Part shown: one piece after another, positions 1 to 9,165 of the stretch | Layout of the letters: each line of letters starts with the position of its first letter | Numbering within the stretch: the stretch's first letter is position 1 | Assembly (NCBI GenBank): GCA_002293155.1 | Contig: DBCQ01000005.1 | Location: 22,086 to 48,720 of the forward strand | Direction of reading: 5' to 3' | From: Burkholderiales bacterium UBA954 | GTDB taxonomy: Bacteria; Pseudomonadota; Gammaproteobacteria; Burkholderiales; Burkholderiaceae_A | Length of the DNA stretch: 26,635 nt | The notes under the pieces: generated by a model | What the model was told of the DNA's origin: nothing | Databases searched by the model: none | The model's input: only the letters and a program-made list of their open reading frames with translations | Program-made: the position numbers and the translations under genes

Positions 1-657
1 GCTGAGGCACCCTTAAATATCTACGGCTACTCCAAATTCTTGTTTGATCAAATGGTTCGGCCGATGTTGGCCTCGAACGGTGGGTCGGGTCTCAGCGCGC
101 CGGTTGTGGGGTTTCGCTACTTTAATGTCTATGGGATGCGCGAGCAGCACAAGGGCCGAATGGCATCGGTCGCATTTCATCACTTTAATCAATACCTCAC
201 TCACGGCAGAGTCAAGCTCTTCGAGGGCCACGATGGCTGGAAGGCCGGCGAGCAGGAGCGGGATTTTGTCAGTGTTGAAGATGTGGTGAAGGTGAACCTA
301 CACTTTCTCAATAAGGCCTTAGCAGGCCAATCGACGAGCGGAATCTATAACCTCGGCACGGGCCGCGCACAGGCCTTCAATGAGGTTGCGCAGGCGGTGA
401 TTAACGCTATTGATGAGGCCAAGGCGGCCCGAAAGCGCAGCAATCCCACGGCGGGTTTCAAGAAGAAAACGGTTGCACAGCTCGTTAGTGAGAAGAAGAT
501 CGAATACATACCATTTCCGGATGATCTCAAAGGAAAGTATCAGAGCCATACCCAGGCCGATTTAACACGGCTACGAGGGGCGGGTTATCGCGCGAGATTT
601 CTCTCGGTTCAAGAGGGTGTTAGTCGTTATGTCAACGCACGCCTTACCACTTCTTAA
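1..657 (+). CDS. hldD: ADP-L-glycero-D-manno-heptose 6-epimerase, 5' end missing
   Basis: This cytoplasmic short-chain dehydrogenase-fold enzyme epimerises ADP-D-glycero-D-manno-heptose to the L,D form used in the LPS inner core. The open frame runs in from the left edge, so the N-terminal NAD-binding part lies outside the window; 218 residues are visible. They begin with the catalytic YxxxK motif (YGYSK, fragment residues 8-12) and continue with GFRYFNVYG, a [12 protein letters not shown] stretch, [29 protein letters not shown] and [13 protein letters not shown], all typical of HldD. Relative to E. coli, as I recall it, there is a basic insertion of roughly 20 residues before IEYIPFPD; betaproteobacterial HldD proteins tend to carry an insertion here. 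The stop overlaps the start of ubiA, so the two are probably co-transcribed. The family assignment is secure; the true start cannot be seen. Confidence 0.95.
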   Translation, partial: AEAPLNIYGYSKFLFDQMVRPMLASNGGSGLSAPVVGFRYFNVYGMREQHKGRMASVAFHHFNQYLTHGRVKLFEGHDGWKAGEQERDFVSVEDVVKVNLHFLNKALAGQSTSGIYNLGTGRAQAFNEVAQAVINAIDEAKAARKRSNPTAGFKKKTVAQLVSEKKIEYIPFPDDLKGKYQSHTQADLTRLRGAGYRARFLSVQEGVSRYVNARLTTS

Positions 658-1519
658 ATACCGTCTCGCGCTCTATGGGCAGCTGGCGCGAATTGATAAG
701 CCTATCGGCACACTGTTGTTGCTATGGCCAACCCTCTGGGCGCTCTGGTTTGCTGCAGGCGGATTTCCGGATATTCCTCGCCTAATTGTATTTGTGCTTG
801 GTACCTTTCTGATGCGCTCTGCGGGCTGCGTATTAAATGATATTGCCGATCGAAAATTTGATGGCAAGGTCAAACGTACAAAACAGCGGGTGCTGGCAAG
901 TGGAAAGGTCTTCCTGTGGGAGGCTATCGTGCTGGCCTTGGTGCTCTTAGGTTGCGCGGCCTTGCTTCTACTCTTTCTCAATGATCTCGCCGTGCAGTAT
1001 GCGTTTACTGCAGTGTTTATTGCGGCTATCTATCCCTACTTCAAACGATTTTTTGCGATCCCGCAGGCGATTCTCGGCATTGCCTTTGGCTTCGGTGTGC
1101 TCATTGCCTTTGCGGACACCCAGGGCCAGGTGCCTCCGGTTGCCTGGATCATGTTTCTCGGAAATTTTTTCTGGGCAATTGCCTATGACACGGTCTACGC
1201 GATGGTCGATAGGGATGATGATGTCAAGCTCGGCCTACGAAGTAGTGCGATCACCTTTGGCCAGTTCGATCTGATTGCAGTGGGCCTATGTTATGCACTC
1301 TTTATGTGGTGCATGCTAATTGTGGGCCAGTCCCTGCCGGGCCCGGGCGGGAGCCACCTCTTGTATTGGCTTGGCTGGTTTGTAACGGCGGGATTATGCG
1401 GACTATTTGTTTTCAAAATTCGTGCGCGTGATCGGGATCAGTGCTTTGCGGTATTTCGTGCAAACAATTACGTAGGCATTCCCTTTCTCATCGCCCTGAT
1501 GCTACAGCTTGGCTTTTAG
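629..1519 (+). CDS. ubiA: 4-hydroxybenzoate octaprenyltransferase
   Basis: This integral membrane prenyltransferase joins a polyprenyl chain to 4-hydroxybenzoate, the first membrane step of ubiquinone synthesis. Both Mg-binding aspartate motifs are visible: NDIADRKFD at residues 70-78 and YAMVDRDDD at about 190-198. In between are several hydrophobic helices and the YPYFKRF stretch; [20 protein letters not shown] near the N-terminus is a family hallmark. Length is about 296 residues, normal for UbiA. A longer frame opens with GTG at 617, but ATG at 629 gives the conserved N-terminus and is preferred; an AGAGG sits about 12 bases upstream. The start lies inside the 3' end of hldD (29-base overlap). 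It ends 10 bases from the convergent proC stop, with no obvious terminator between them. Confidence 0.95.
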   Translation: MSTHALPLLKYRLALYGQLARIDKPIGTLLLLWPTLWALWFAAGGFPDIPRLIVFVLGTFLMRSAGCVLNDIADRKFDGKVKRTKQRVLASGKVFLWEAIVLALVLLGCAALLLLFLNDLAVQYAFTAVFIAAIYPYFKRFFAIPQAILGIAFGFGVLIAFADTQGQVPPVAWIMFLGNFFWAIAYDTVYAMVDRDDDVKLGLRSSAITFGQFDLIAVGLCYALFMWCMLIVGQSLPGPGGSHLLYWLGWFVTAGLCGLFVFKIRARDRDQCFAVFRANNYVGIPFLIALMLQLGF

Positions 1520-1529
1520 TCTAAAGAAT

Positions 1530-2384
1530 CTATTTAAATTCATTGGACAGGTCGTGGCCCCGATCACGGGCCGCCTGCAATGCCTTGGCAACGATTGTCA
1601 TAAACTGATCCTGCTCAAGGCTCGCCAAGGCCGCTGCCGTAGTTCCCCCCTTTGATGTCACCTTCGCGCGCAGCACGGCGGGCGCCTCTCCAGAGGATTC
1701 GAGTAGGCTGATTGCACCCTTCATCGTCTCGATGGCGAGTTGCTCTGATTGCGAACTGGTTAGCCCAAGGGCGGTGCCTGCCTCGGTGAGCGCCTCAATA
1801 AAACGAAATACATAAGCTGGTCCTGAACCCGACAGGGCTGTTACCGCATCCATGAGGCCTTCTTGGTCAATCCAGACGGTTTTACCAACGGCATTCATGA
1901 GAGCCTGTGCCTGCGCTCTTGCTGCGCTCGAGACGCTGGGGTGCGCGAATAGTCCGGTGATTCCTTGGGCGACGAGTGCGGGGGTATTGGGCATGGCGCG
2001 CACGATATGGCTGTTGCCGCACCAGCGATGAATTGCATCGATCGAGATGCCTGCCGCAATCGAGAGCAGCATCGAGTGGCTGAGCACCGCACGAAAGGCT
2101 GGCGCTGCACTCTGGCAGGCCTCTTGCATTTGCTGTGGCTTAACAGCAAGCACCGACCAGGTCACCGCCTTTGCATTCAGAAGTGTTTCAGGGCATTCCG
2201 TAGCGCTGACCGTAAATTCGATTCCGTTTGACCGCATCTCGGCATTGAATCGACTCTTGAGTGTCTCTTGCGCCTTAGGCTCTGGCTCAAGGATATGGAG
2301 GTGCGCAATCGAGGCCTTGCTGGATAAGAGGCCACCGATCAATGCGGTTGCCATATTGCCGCCACCCACAAATAGGAGATTCAT
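1530..2384 (-). CDS. proC: Pyrroline-5-carboxylate reductase
   Basis: This cytosolic enzyme catalyses the last step of proline synthesis, NAD(P)H-dependent reduction of 1-pyrroline-5-carboxylate. The N-terminal Rossmann motif is FVGGGNMATALIGG (residues 5-18). Further family blocks are AVKPQQM, RAMPNTPALVAQGITGL, LSGSGPAYVFRFIEALTEAG and the C-terminal signature around VLRAKVTSKGGTTAAAL. At 284 residues it is slightly longer than E. coli ProC. Its ATG overlaps the murJ stop as ATGA (2381-2384), implying translational coupling and a shared transcript. proA, an earlier enzyme of the pathway, is about 4 kb away in another transcription unit; proB is not in the window. Assignment is firm. Confidence 0.96.
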   Translation of the reverse strand: MNLLFVGGGNMATALIGGLLSSKASIAHLHILEPEPKAQETLKSRFNAEMRSNGIEFTVSATECPETLLNAKAVTWSVLAVKPQQMQEACQSAAPAFRAVLSHSMLLSIAAGISIDAIHRWCGNSHIVRAMPNTPALVAQGITGLFAHPSVSSAARAQAQALMNAVGKTVWIDQEGLMDAVTALSGSGPAYVFRFIEALTEAGTALGLTSSQSEQLAIETMKGAISLLESSGEAPAVLRAKVTSKGGTTAAALASLEQDQFMTIVAKALQAARDRGHDLSNEFK

Positions 2385-3967
2385 TGCGCATCCTTTTTCA
2401 GAAACTCTCTAACCCGAACCCCGAGGAGATGGAGACTCACGAAGTAGACGAGAGCGGCGATTAACAGAATTAAGGCAAGCCAAACGATTCGAAGTATGGG
2501 TGAAGTGGCAAGCCCTGACCAGTCAAGTTCAAGGGCGATGCCACCAATCACAACTCCCATGAGGGTGGCACTCAGTAGGATTCGCAAGACAAAGCCGAAC
2601 CAGCCCCGGGTTGGTGTGTAGATGCGGCGTTTTTGTAGACCCCGAAGCAGCAGTAAGGCGTTGGCACAGGCGGCAAGACTCGTCGCCAGGGCAAGCCCTG
2701 CGTGGGCGAATAGAGGTACGAAAATCAGGTTCAGTAATTGGGTCAGGATTAAGGTAAAGAGTGCAATCTTGACTGGGGTCTTAATATTCTGCTGCGCGTA
2801 GAACCCAGGTGCGAGCACCTTGATCGCGATTAATCCCACGAGCCCTACTGAATAGCCCACCATCGCCTGCGAGGTCATGATCAGATCCTGGTGGTCAAAT
2901 TTCCCGTAATGAAATAACACAGCGGTTAGTGGTATTGCCAACACGGCAAGGCCGATAGCGGCAGGAATGGCAAGCACGAAAACGAGCCTCATGCCCCAAT
3001 CAATCAACTGATTGGTGCGTTGTTGATCGTTATTGCTATTTGCGTTTGTCAGACTTGGCAGTAACACGGTTCCGAGCGCAACACCGAGAAGTGCAGTTGG
3101 AAACTCCATTAGCCGATCTGCAAACGAGAGCCAAGACACGCTGCCCGACTCAAGCCGAGCTGCAATATGGGTGTTAATGATCAGGCTCACCTGTGCGACG
3201 GATACGGCAAGGGTTGCCGGCACCATGAGTGTGAGGACACGGCGGACATTGGGGTCTCGCCAGGCCTCGCGTACTGACCAGGATGTGGTTGTGTCTTTGG
3301 CCTCATGGCTGACTGTGAATTGACGCGCCAAGATTGTTTTGCGCACCGACCAGACCATCAGGCTTAACTGGGCTAGCCCGCCGAGGATCACCGCAATAGC
3401 GAGCGCCCAGATCGGCTGAGCGAGATGGGGTGATAGCAACACGGCGCAGCCAATAAAGGAGAGGTTCAGCAGGACCGGGGCAAAGGCAGGGGTCTTAAAT
3501 TCAGACCAGGTATTCAGTAGCCCTGAGGCAAGCGCTACGAGAGAGATCATCAGGATGTAGGGAAACATCCAGCGGGTCAGCATTACGGTGAGGTCAAAAG
3601 TCGCGGCATCACCTGAGAAGCCTCCCGACATGAGCCAGACCAGGATTGGCGCCCCAATGATGGCGGCCAGGCATATTGCGGCCAGCGCGGCGGCCATGAC
3701 GAGCGCAGCGTTTCTGGCAAGCCTCAAGGCGGCGGCCTCTCCCTCTTGGGCCTTGATCTGGCCAAGGACGGGTACAAAGGCCTGCGAGAAGGCCCCCTCG
3801 GCGAACAGTCGCCTCAGCAGGTTTGGAAGGCGGAAGGCCACGAAAAAGGCGTCCGTCTGGCTCCCTGCCCCAAAATAGGCGGCAGTGAGGGTTTCGCGGG
3901 CCAGCCCTGTAATCCGGGACAGGAGGGTTAGCCCGCTAATCGTGGCGGCGGTCTTGAGCAGATTCAT
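2381..3967 (-). CDS. murJ: Lipid II flippase
   Basis: MurJ (MviN) is a MOP-superfamily inner-membrane protein that moves lipid II to the periplasmic face for peptidoglycan synthesis. The 528-residue length and about 14 hydrophobic segments fit. The N-terminus carries the arginines known to be essential in E. coli at the same positions: R18 and R24 ([11 protein letters not shown]) and R52 ([20 protein letters not shown]). The middle segment with [31 protein letters not shown] is also diagnostic. The ATG at 3967 gives the canonical N-terminus. It is divergent from rpsT across 54 bases, an arrangement I recall from other betaproteobacteria, and overlaps proC downstream by four bases. Confidence 0.96.
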   Translation of the reverse strand: MNLLKTAATISGLTLLSRITGLARETLTAAYFGAGSQTDAFFVAFRLPNLLRRLFAEGAFSQAFVPVLGQIKAQEGEAAALRLARNAALVMAAALAAICLAAIIGAPILVWLMSGGFSGDAATFDLTVMLTRWMFPYILMISLVALASGLLNTWSEFKTPAFAPVLLNLSFIGCAVLLSPHLAQPIWALAIAVILGGLAQLSLMVWSVRKTILARQFTVSHEAKDTTTSWSVREAWRDPNVRRVLTLMVPATLAVSVAQVSLIINTHIAARLESGSVSWLSFADRLMEFPTALLGVALGTVLLPSLTNANSNNDQQRTNQLIDWGMRLVFVLAIPAAIGLAVLAIPLTAVLFHYGKFDHQDLIMTSQAMVGYSVGLVGLIAIKVLAPGFYAQQNIKTPVKIALFTLILTQLLNLIFVPLFAHAGLALATSLAACANALLLLRGLQKRRIYTPTRGWFGFVLRILLSATLMGVVIGGIALELDWSGLATSPILRIVWLALILLIAALVYFVSLHLLGVRVREFLKKDAQ

Positions 3968-3982
3968 GATCGGCGCTATAGT
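3954..3982 (+). promoter_or_regulatory. Probable sigma70 promoter for rpsT
   Basis: A -35-like TTGAGC (3954-3959) and a -10-like TATAGT (3977-3982) are separated by exactly 17 bases. Transcription would start near 3989, giving a leader of about 33 bases that contains AAGGA (4006-4010), 11 bases before the rpsT ATG. The -35 box lies inside the 5' end of murJ. The hexamers are read directly from the sequence; activity is inferred. Confidence 0.5.
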
Positions 3983-4021
3983 TTAGGGCTTTTCCCCGAG
4001 AACATAAGGAAATCAGTAGCC

Positions 4022-4291
4022 ATGGCTAATTCCGCCTCCGCACGCAAGAGTGCGCGCCAAGCAGCAGTCCGTCGTTTGCATAACGCGGGTCTGCGTTCGG
4101 CCTATCGCACGGCTGTTAAATCTGTTCGCAAGGCCGTTGCCTTGGGCGATGCAAAAGCGGCGAGTGACGCGCTACGCTCTGCGAGCAGTGCGATCGATAA
4201 GATTGCCGATAAGAAAATCGTGCATAAAAACAAGGCAGCTCGTCATAAAAGTCGTCTGGCTGCAGCCGTTAAGTCTGTCGCGGCCAGGTAA
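4022..4291 (+). CDS. rpsT: 30S ribosomal protein S20
   Basis: S20 binds 16S rRNA early in assembly of the small subunit body. The 89-residue protein is rich in Lys, Arg and Ala and shows the family pattern: [13 protein letters not shown] start, [16 protein letters not shown] in the first helix, and the nearly invariant [17 protein letters not shown] block (here [13 protein letters not shown]) near the C-terminus. It starts at ATG, unlike E. coli rpsT, which uses UUG. It stands alone on +, divergent from murJ and convergent with yggS, with only four bases between the two stops, so it is probably a single-gene unit driven by the promoter at 3954-3982. Confidence 0.97.
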   Translation: MANSASARKSARQAAVRRLHNAGLRSAYRTAVKSVRKAVALGDAKAASDALRSASSAIDKIADKKIVHKNKAARHKSRLAAAVKSVAAR

Positions 4292-4295
4292 ATCC

Positions 4296-5048
4296 CTAGC
4301 GCTCTCCAAAGAGCGCTGTTCCAACTCGAATCATCGTCTTGGCCTGGGGAATCGATTCGGCGATTGCCGATTCGAGATCGGCCGACATCCCCATCGACAA
4401 GGTATCAAAGCGCTCCTGAGCGACCTTTGGCAGTTCGGCCTTAATCGCTAGAAAGAGACTCGCAAGCATGCGAAAGCGTGCACGTTGTAGTTCGCGATCA
4501 TCCGTAGGCTCGGGAATTGCCATTAATCCGCGCAGACGCAGACCAGGAAGGCCTGCAATACTCTTTGCCAGAGCCAGCGCCTCCCCTGGGTTGACACCAC
4601 TTTTAGTAGCCTCGCCGCTTACGTTGATCTGCAGGCAGACGGCAAGGGGCGCAAGTGAAGGGGGGCGCTGCTCAGAGAGCCTGCGGGCAATTTTTTCTCG
4701 ATCAACAGAGTGCATCCAATCAAAGTGCTGGGCGACCTCTTTCGTTTTATTGCTCTGCAGGGGGCCAATGAAATGCCAGCTTAGCCTTGACCGTTGGGGC
4801 TTAAGTGCTTCGATCTTCTCAATGCCCTCTTGGACATAATTCTCGCCAAAGGCTGTGATTCCCGCCTCAACTGCGGCGCTCACCGCTTGCGCAGAAAACG
4901 TCTTGCTCACCGCAAGTAGCTGGATGCGGGAAGGGTCTTGTTGAAACATCGCGCAGGCTTTGGCGATCCGAGATTCAATCGCCTCGCGCTTGGCAAAAAA
5001 TGCATTGTCTGTTGTATTGAATTCGCTGGAATCATGTTGCTTGGTCAT
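4296..5048 (-). CDS. yggS: YggS/PLPBP family pyridoxal phosphate homeostasis protein
   Basis: Members of this family are single-domain, alanine-racemase-like TIM-barrel proteins that bind PLP and balance the vitamin B6 pool; no catalytic reaction is established. The PLP lysine is K49 in LLAVSKTFSA. Other family blocks are FGENYVQEGIEKI, WHFIGPLQSNKTKEV, CLQINVSGEATKSG, LRGLMAIPEP, LSMGMSADLESAI and the terminal IRVGTALFGER, which closes the phosphate-binding site. Length is 250 residues, with a slightly long polar N-terminus. The ATG overlaps the upstream methyltransferase stop as ATGA (5045-5048). It is the last gene of the leuS-to-yggS - strand run. Confidence 0.95.
   Translation of the reverse strand: MTKQHDSSEFNTTDNAFFAKREAIESRIAKACAMFQQDPSRIQLLAVSKTFSAQAVSAAVEAGITAFGENYVQEGIEKIEALKPQRSRLSWHFIGPLQSNKTKEVAQHFDWMHSVDREKIARRLSEQRPPSLAPLAVCLQINVSGEATKSGVNPGEALALAKSIAGLPGLRLRGLMAIPEPTDDRELQRARFRMLASLFLAIKAELPKVAQERFDTLSMGMSADLESAIAESIPQAKTMIRVGTALFGER
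4298..4317. terminator. Hairpin at the convergent rpsT/yggS ends
   Basis: A perfect 8-bp inverted repeat, AGCGCTCT (4298-4305) and AGAGCGCT (4310-4317), has a four-base loop. It lies just past the rpsT stop and spans the last codons and stop of yggS. No run of T follows on + and only a short one on -, so it is not a classic intrinsic terminator. It could be a bidirectional end point or an mRNA-stabilising stem. Confidence 0.35.
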
Positions 5049-6295
5049 GTCTTATCTCGCATCGATCCTGACACCATATCAAAGCGCATCCATCGGCACT
5101 CGATATCACCGTTATAAACCGGTATGCGTCGTGATGCTTTTAGGCGCATGCTGCCCTCGAGCTTGAGATTATCGGTGAGTAACCAGGCCTGCCAGCCCGC
5201 AAACTCACGTTTTAATACTTCTGACAATGAACGTTCGAAGGAATGGTCTGGGGTCTCGTCGGCTTTTTCGAGTCGCTTTCCATAAGGCGGATTGGACACC
5301 AATACGCCTTTTGACGCGATGGCGCGGGCCTGTGCCACGGGGCTCGCCTGCCAACTGATGGCACTTGCAGCAAGGGCGGGCAGTGCACGCTCGGCATTAC
5401 GCTGTGCGCTCTCAATCATCCGGCTGTCTTGATCAGAGCCCATCATCCTTGGCGCAATCAGACCGCTGCCGGGATCCATCTGATTGCGTTTTAGCCCCTC
5501 GATAACCCGGTCGATTGCGGCTTTGGCCTCGGCCCTCAGTGCCCGCCAGTTGACGGACCCCATGGGTGATTTGTCATGGAAACGTTCGGCAGCAAACTCT
5601 CGGGGTGAGTGGACTGCGTATCCGGGGGGCAGGTGTAATGCGCGTTGCATCGCCTCGATGAGCAGGGTGCCACTGCCACAGAAAGGGTCCATCAGCGGGG
5701 TTTCTCCATCCCATTGGGTCATCGCAATTAATGCGGCTGCTAGGTTTTCACGCAGCGGGGCCTCACCCTTGGCCTGTCGCCAGCCGCGTTTAAAGAGGGG
5801 CTCGCCCGATGAATCCAGATACAGCGTGAGATGGTTCTGATCAAGAAAGGCCCAGACACGGATATCGGGGAACGTAGTATCAATCGACGGCCGCTCGCCG
5901 CTTGCAATTCTGAAACGATCGCAGATGCCATCTTTAATTAAGAGTGTCGCGAAATTACGGGCTAACGGCTTCTCTAGCCGTGGTTCCCGTCCCACCGCCA
6001 GATCAATACGGAGTGTCTGCCGATAGCTAAACCACTGATCCCAGAGGATTTTGGTTGCAATCTGTCGGATCTCTTCAGGCTTGGAAATCGTGCCTTGGCC
6101 TGCCTCAATGAGAATTCGAGTTGGAATTCTTGCCCACAGATTGGCGCGCGCAATCGCCTCTGGCGTGGCTGAGAAACGAGCGCCACCTCGGCCTTTGGCA
6201 ACCTCATGAAAACCGCTAAGGCCGCAGAGTTCTTCAGTGAGCGCCTCTTCGAGACCCGATGGGCAGACTGCGAAACCCTTAAGCGACGCCGCCAC
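5045..6295 (-). CDS. THUMP-domain class I SAM-dependent rRNA methyltransferase (RlmL N-terminal-half type)
   Basis: The protein matches the N-terminal half of RlmL, which makes m2G2445 in 23S rRNA, and the stand-alone YpsC-type homologues. An N-terminal ferredoxin-like/THUMP region (about residues 5-165) contains CPSGLEEALTEEL and LYLDSSGEPLFKRGWR. The Rossmann methyltransferase follows, with motif I LMDPFCGSGT (201-210) and motif IV NPPYGKR (335-341), the NPPY signature of N2-guanine methyltransferases. At 416 residues it lacks the RlmK half of the E. coli fusion. The start is GTG at 6295, immediately after the hemJ TAA and without a clear ribosome-binding site, so it probably depends on coupling. 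Substrate position is inferred from the family only. Confidence 0.9.
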   Translation of the reverse strand: MAASLKGFAVCPSGLEEALTEELCGLSGFHEVAKGRGGARFSATPEAIARANLWARIPTRILIEAGQGTISKPEEIRQIATKILWDQWFSYRQTLRIDLAVGREPRLEKPLARNFATLLIKDGICDRFRIASGERPSIDTTFPDIRVWAFLDQNHLTLYLDSSGEPLFKRGWRQAKGEAPLRENLAAALIAMTQWDGETPLMDPFCGSGTLLIEAMQRALHLPPGYAVHSPREFAAERFHDKSPMGSVNWRALRAEAKAAIDRVIEGLKRNQMDPGSGLIAPRMMGSDQDSRMIESAQRNAERALPALAASAISWQASPVAQARAIASKGVLVSNPPYGKRLEKADETPDHSFERSLSEVLKREFAGWQAWLLTDNLKLEGSMRLKASRRIPVYNGDIECRWMRFDMVSGSMRDKT

Positions 6296-6730
6296 TTAGA
6301 AGGGCTTAAGCACAACCAGAATCACGATCGCGACAAGCAATACGACGGGAATCTCGTTGTACCAGCGATACCAGACATGCGAATGTCGATGTTCTCCGCG
6401 ATTAAATTCCTCAAGGCGGTTACGGCAGGAGATATGAAAACCAATCAGTCCCAAGACAAGCAGAGATTTCGCATGAACCCAGCCCTGTCCATTACCGATT
6501 CCGAGGCCGAGCCAGAGTACCAGGCCAAGAAGAACAGCCAATACGCCCAGCGGCGTCATAAAGCGAAAGAGTTTATTGGCCATCAGCAGTAGGCGATCTC
6601 GCTCTGCGGCGTTAGCGGCGCCTTCGGGCACCATGGCGAGATTGACAAAAATCCTTGGCAGATAAAAGAGCCCGGCAAACCAGCTCGTGATCAACACAAT
6701 ATGAAATGTTTTTAACCAGAGATAGGCCAT
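6296..6730 (-). CDS. hemJ: Protoporphyrinogen IX oxidase, HemJ type
   Basis: HemJ is a small inner-membrane protein (formerly UPF0093) that oxidises protoporphyrinogen IX to protoporphyrin IX, replacing HemG or HemY. The 144-residue protein has four hydrophobic segments. It shows LWLKTFHIVLITSWFAGLFY with the conserved His10, the WVHAKSLLVL segment with Lys88, and the typical C-terminus WYNEIPVVLLVAIVILVVLKPF shortened here to its key NEIP and VLKPF elements. A longer frame opens with GTG at 6739, but the CAGGAG at 6739-6744 sits 8 bases before ATG 6730, so that ATG is the better start. It lies between proA and the methyltransferase in one - strand unit. CopD-family labels are also used for such proteins, but the HemJ match is better. 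Confidence 0.9.
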   Translation of the reverse strand: MAYLWLKTFHIVLITSWFAGLFYLPRIFVNLAMVPEGAANAAERDRLLLMANKLFRFMTPLGVLAVLLGLVLWLGLGIGNGQGWVHAKSLLVLGLIGFHISCRNRLEEFNRGEHRHSHVWYRWYNEIPVVLLVAIVILVVLKPF

Positions 6731-6738
6731 AACAGACA

Positions 6739-6744
6739 CTCCTG
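6739..6744 (-). promoter_or_regulatory. Ribosome-binding site fixing the hemJ start
   Basis: On the - strand these bases read CAGGAG, placed 8 bases before the ATG at 6730. The alternative GTG at 6739 would fall inside this element, which argues for the shorter HemJ. Confidence 0.6.
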
Positions 6745-6762
6745 ACAGTCAGAAAGGAAAAA

Positions 6763-8085
6763 TTATTCCCGAATTTCGCCTTGACCGAGCACGATCCACT
6801 TATAAGTTGTGAGGCCATCAAGGCCAACGGGGCCGCGGGCATGGATCTTGTCGTTACTAATCCCAATTTCCGCGCCAAGCCCGTACTCAAAGCCATCTGC
6901 AAACCGGGTGGATGCGTTGACCATCACCGATGCAGAATCAACCTCCCGAAGAAAGCGCATGGCTTTGGCATGGTGTTCCGTCACGATCGCATCGGTGTGT
7001 TTCGAACCATAAGTTGCAATATGCGCCATGGCGGCATCGATATCGGCCACAAGTCGAATTGAGATAATCGGCGCCAGGTATTCGGTATGCCAGTCATCCT
7101 CGGTCGCATCTTTCAGTGTGATCGATTGATGGTTCGGCAGGCGCTCGATGAGTTGACGTGTCTCTGGGCAGACCCTTAGCTCAACGCCCTTTGTTCGAAA
7201 AATCTCAATGAGTGTTGGCAATACCTGGGGGGCGATGGAATGGGCAAGTAAGAGTGTCTCCATCGTGTTACAGGTGCCGTAGCGATGGGTCTTGGCGTTA
7301 TCAGCGATACGAATGGCCTTTTCTGGGCAGGCATCGTTATCAATATAGACATGACAGATTCCATCAAGGTGTTTAATCACGGGCACCTTTGCTTCTTGCA
7401 TGATGCGCTCGATTAAGGATTTTCCACCGCGCGGCACGATGACATCAATATATTGGGGCATCGTGATCATGGCTGAGACAGCCTCCCGATCAGTTCGATC
7501 GACGACCTGAACAGCAGAACTCGGCAGGCTTACGCTTTCGAGTGCCTGTCCAATTAAATCGGCGAGGAGTCGGTTGGTCTCAATCGCCTCAGAGCCACCA
7601 CGCAAAATCGTAGCGTTACCCGCCTTGATGCAGAGCGCCCCCGCGTCGATTGTGACATTTGGCCGGGATTCATAAATGATGCCAATTACGCCTAAGGGGA
7701 CCCGCATATGGCCCACCGAAATACCACTTGGCTGCTTGCGCAGTTGCGTGATCTCACCAATCGGATCGGCGAGGGCGATAATCTGATGAATGCCGTCAAC
7801 CATGGTTGCGATGGATTGGTCGCAAAGCGTTAGGCGATCAATAAAAGCGGCGTCGCATCCAGATGCTGTCGCCCGCGCAATATCGTTACGATTTGCTTTT
7901 TTCAACGCACTACGGTGCTCGTCGATCAGATGGGCTAGCCGGTGCAGACAATCATTCTTCTGCTGCACACCTGCGTTTGCCATTTCTCGGCTAGCCTGGC
8001 GCGCCCGCTCGCCCATCTCGGCAAGATAGTGTCGAACCGAATCCTTCTGCGTGTCTGTGGGGGTGGTGTTTGCCTGCGGGTTCAC
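6763..8085 (-). CDS. proA: Gamma-glutamyl phosphate reductase (glutamate-5-semialdehyde dehydrogenase)
   Basis: ProA reduces gamma-glutamyl phosphate with NADPH to glutamate 5-semialdehyde, the second step of proline synthesis, in the cytosol. The aldehyde dehydrogenase-fold protein shows [44 protein letters not shown], the active-site cysteine in [12 protein letters not shown] (Cys272 from the GTG start) and the C-terminal block [16 protein letters not shown] plus [16 protein letters not shown]. The start is uncertain. GTG at 8085 gives 440 residues; TTG at 8109, touching the holA TGA, gives 448; neither has a strong ribosome-binding site. The family norm is about 417-425, so the shorter version is listed. 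holA next to proA is an arrangement I recall from Burkholderiales, where proA takes the place of E. coli nadD. Confidence 0.93.
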   Translation of the reverse strand: MNPQANTTPTDTQKDSVRHYLAEMGERARQASREMANAGVQQKNDCLHRLAHLIDEHRSALKKANRNDIARATASGCDAAFIDRLTLCDQSIATMVDGIHQIIALADPIGEITQLRKQPSGISVGHMRVPLGVIGIIYESRPNVTIDAGALCIKAGNATILRGGSEAIETNRLLADLIGQALESVSLPSSAVQVVDRTDREAVSAMITMPQYIDVIVPRGGKSLIERIMQEAKVPVIKHLDGICHVYIDNDACPEKAIRIADNAKTHRYGTCNTMETLLLAHSIAPQVLPTLIEIFRTKGVELRVCPETRQLIERLPNHQSITLKDATEDDWHTEYLAPIISIRLVADIDAAMAHIATYGSKHTDAIVTEHHAKAMRFLREVDSASVMVNASTRFADGFEYGLGAEIGISNDKIHARGPVGLDGLTTYKWIVLGQGEIRE

Positions 8086-8109
8086 TATGAATTCTTCACA
8101 ATCTATCAA

Positions 8110-9162
8110 TCAGACAGGGGTATTGTTTACGGAGGCGAAGTCGAGGGCCATTCGCTCAAGAGCAATCCAGGGATCATCGACTTTCAACCCTTTGATGATT
8201 GTATCGACCTCTGCTGCCTGACGCAGGGCTCGCCAGGTTTTAGCGGCTGAGGCCTGCCTGCATGTGGCGGCAATCAGACGTTCTCGGTGCCGCGGAATTC
8301 TCGCCTCCCGAAGGGCCATGTCGGATGAGCGGCCAGTAGCAATAGATTGTTGAACCCGTGCGAGCATTCTGAGATCTTCAGTGATCGCCCACAGCACCAG
8401 GGGTAGGGGCTCAGCCTCTGCCTTCAGTCCGCGCAGGATTCGAATTACCCGGGCCGTGTCGCCACTGAGCAGGGCTTCGCCCAGAGAAAACGCGTTAAAA
8501 CGGGCCACATCGGCCATTAGTGCCCGAACATCAGCGAGGTCAATTGGGCCGTCTATTGCCTTGTGATGGTAGGCGAGCTTGAGAATCTCTTGGTGTGCTG
8601 CAATGAGATTGCCCTCGCATTGTTCGCAGATTAATGAGAGTGCATCGGGGGTGGCGGTGAGACCCTGTGCCCGTAGCCTCTGACTGATCCAGCCCGGGAG
8701 ATCTGGGCGTTGCATCTCCGGAATCAGAATTACAAGTCCGGCCTGATCAAGTGCGCCAAACCAGGAACTCGCAAGCATTGCTTTATCGGCACGCGGCAGC
8801 GTTACGAGGAGTGTGACGTCTTGGGGTGGATTTGCACACCAGGCCTGTATGGATTTGCTGCCCTCAAGCCCGGGCTTGCCGGTGGGCAGACGTAACTCCA
8901 TTAGCCGTTGTTCGGAAAAGAGTGATCCCGTACCAGCAGCAGCGATCCAATTCTTCCAGTCAAAGCTGCGGTCAGGAACCTCGACCTGACGCTCTTGAAT
9001 TCCAAGTCCCTTAAGGTGTTGTCGCAATCCATCGGTGGCTTCACCGACGAGTAAGGCGTCATCTCCGCTAATCGCCCAGAGTGGGGTCGCCTTTGAGGCT
9101 GATCGCGACTCAATCAGCTTTTTGAGACCATCTGTAGCCCGAATATCCAGGCGGACCTGCAT
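8110..9162 (-). CDS. holA: DNA polymerase III delta subunit
   Basis: Delta is the clamp-opening subunit of the clamp loader: it binds and cracks the beta ring so it can be placed on DNA. The 350-residue length equals the family norm (343 in E. coli). Visible features are an N-terminal AAA+-like region with PLWAISGDDALLVGEATDGLR, SLFSEQRLMELRLPTGKPG, the LPRADKAMLASSWFGAL segment, LTATPDALSLICEQCEGNLIAAHQEILKL in the lid domain, and a C-terminal collar domain with FSLGEALLSGDTARVIRILRGLKAE and LVLWAITEDLRMLA. No Walker A motif is expected in delta and none is seen. It starts three bases after the lptE stop, so co-transcription in the conserved leuS-lptE-holA order is very likely. Confidence 0.93.
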   Translation of the reverse strand: MQVRLDIRATDGLKKLIESRSASKATPLWAISGDDALLVGEATDGLRQHLKGLGIQERQVEVPDRSFDWKNWIAAAGTGSLFSEQRLMELRLPTGKPGLEGSKSIQAWCANPPQDVTLLVTLPRADKAMLASSWFGALDQAGLVILIPEMQRPDLPGWISQRLRAQGLTATPDALSLICEQCEGNLIAAHQEILKLAYHHKAIDGPIDLADVRALMADVARFNAFSLGEALLSGDTARVIRILRGLKAEAEPLPLVLWAITEDLRMLARVQQSIATGRSSDMALREARIPRHRERLIAATCRQASAAKTWRALRQAAEVDTIIKGLKVDDPWIALERMALDFASVNNTPV

Positions 9163-9165
9163 AAC

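Noticed and set aside
617..628. GTG start for ubiA
   Set aside because: It adds four residues not expected in the family and touches the only AGAGG-like element; ATG 629 fits better.
2047..2412. Open frame of 121 codons on + opposite proC and the end of murJ
   Set aside because: It crosses a real gene junction on the other strand and has no recognisable motif.
3588..3878. Open frame on + opposite murJ
   Set aside because: It is the shadow of the murJ coding frame: alanine- and serine-rich, no family likeness, no ribosome-binding site. murJ has clear functional residues.
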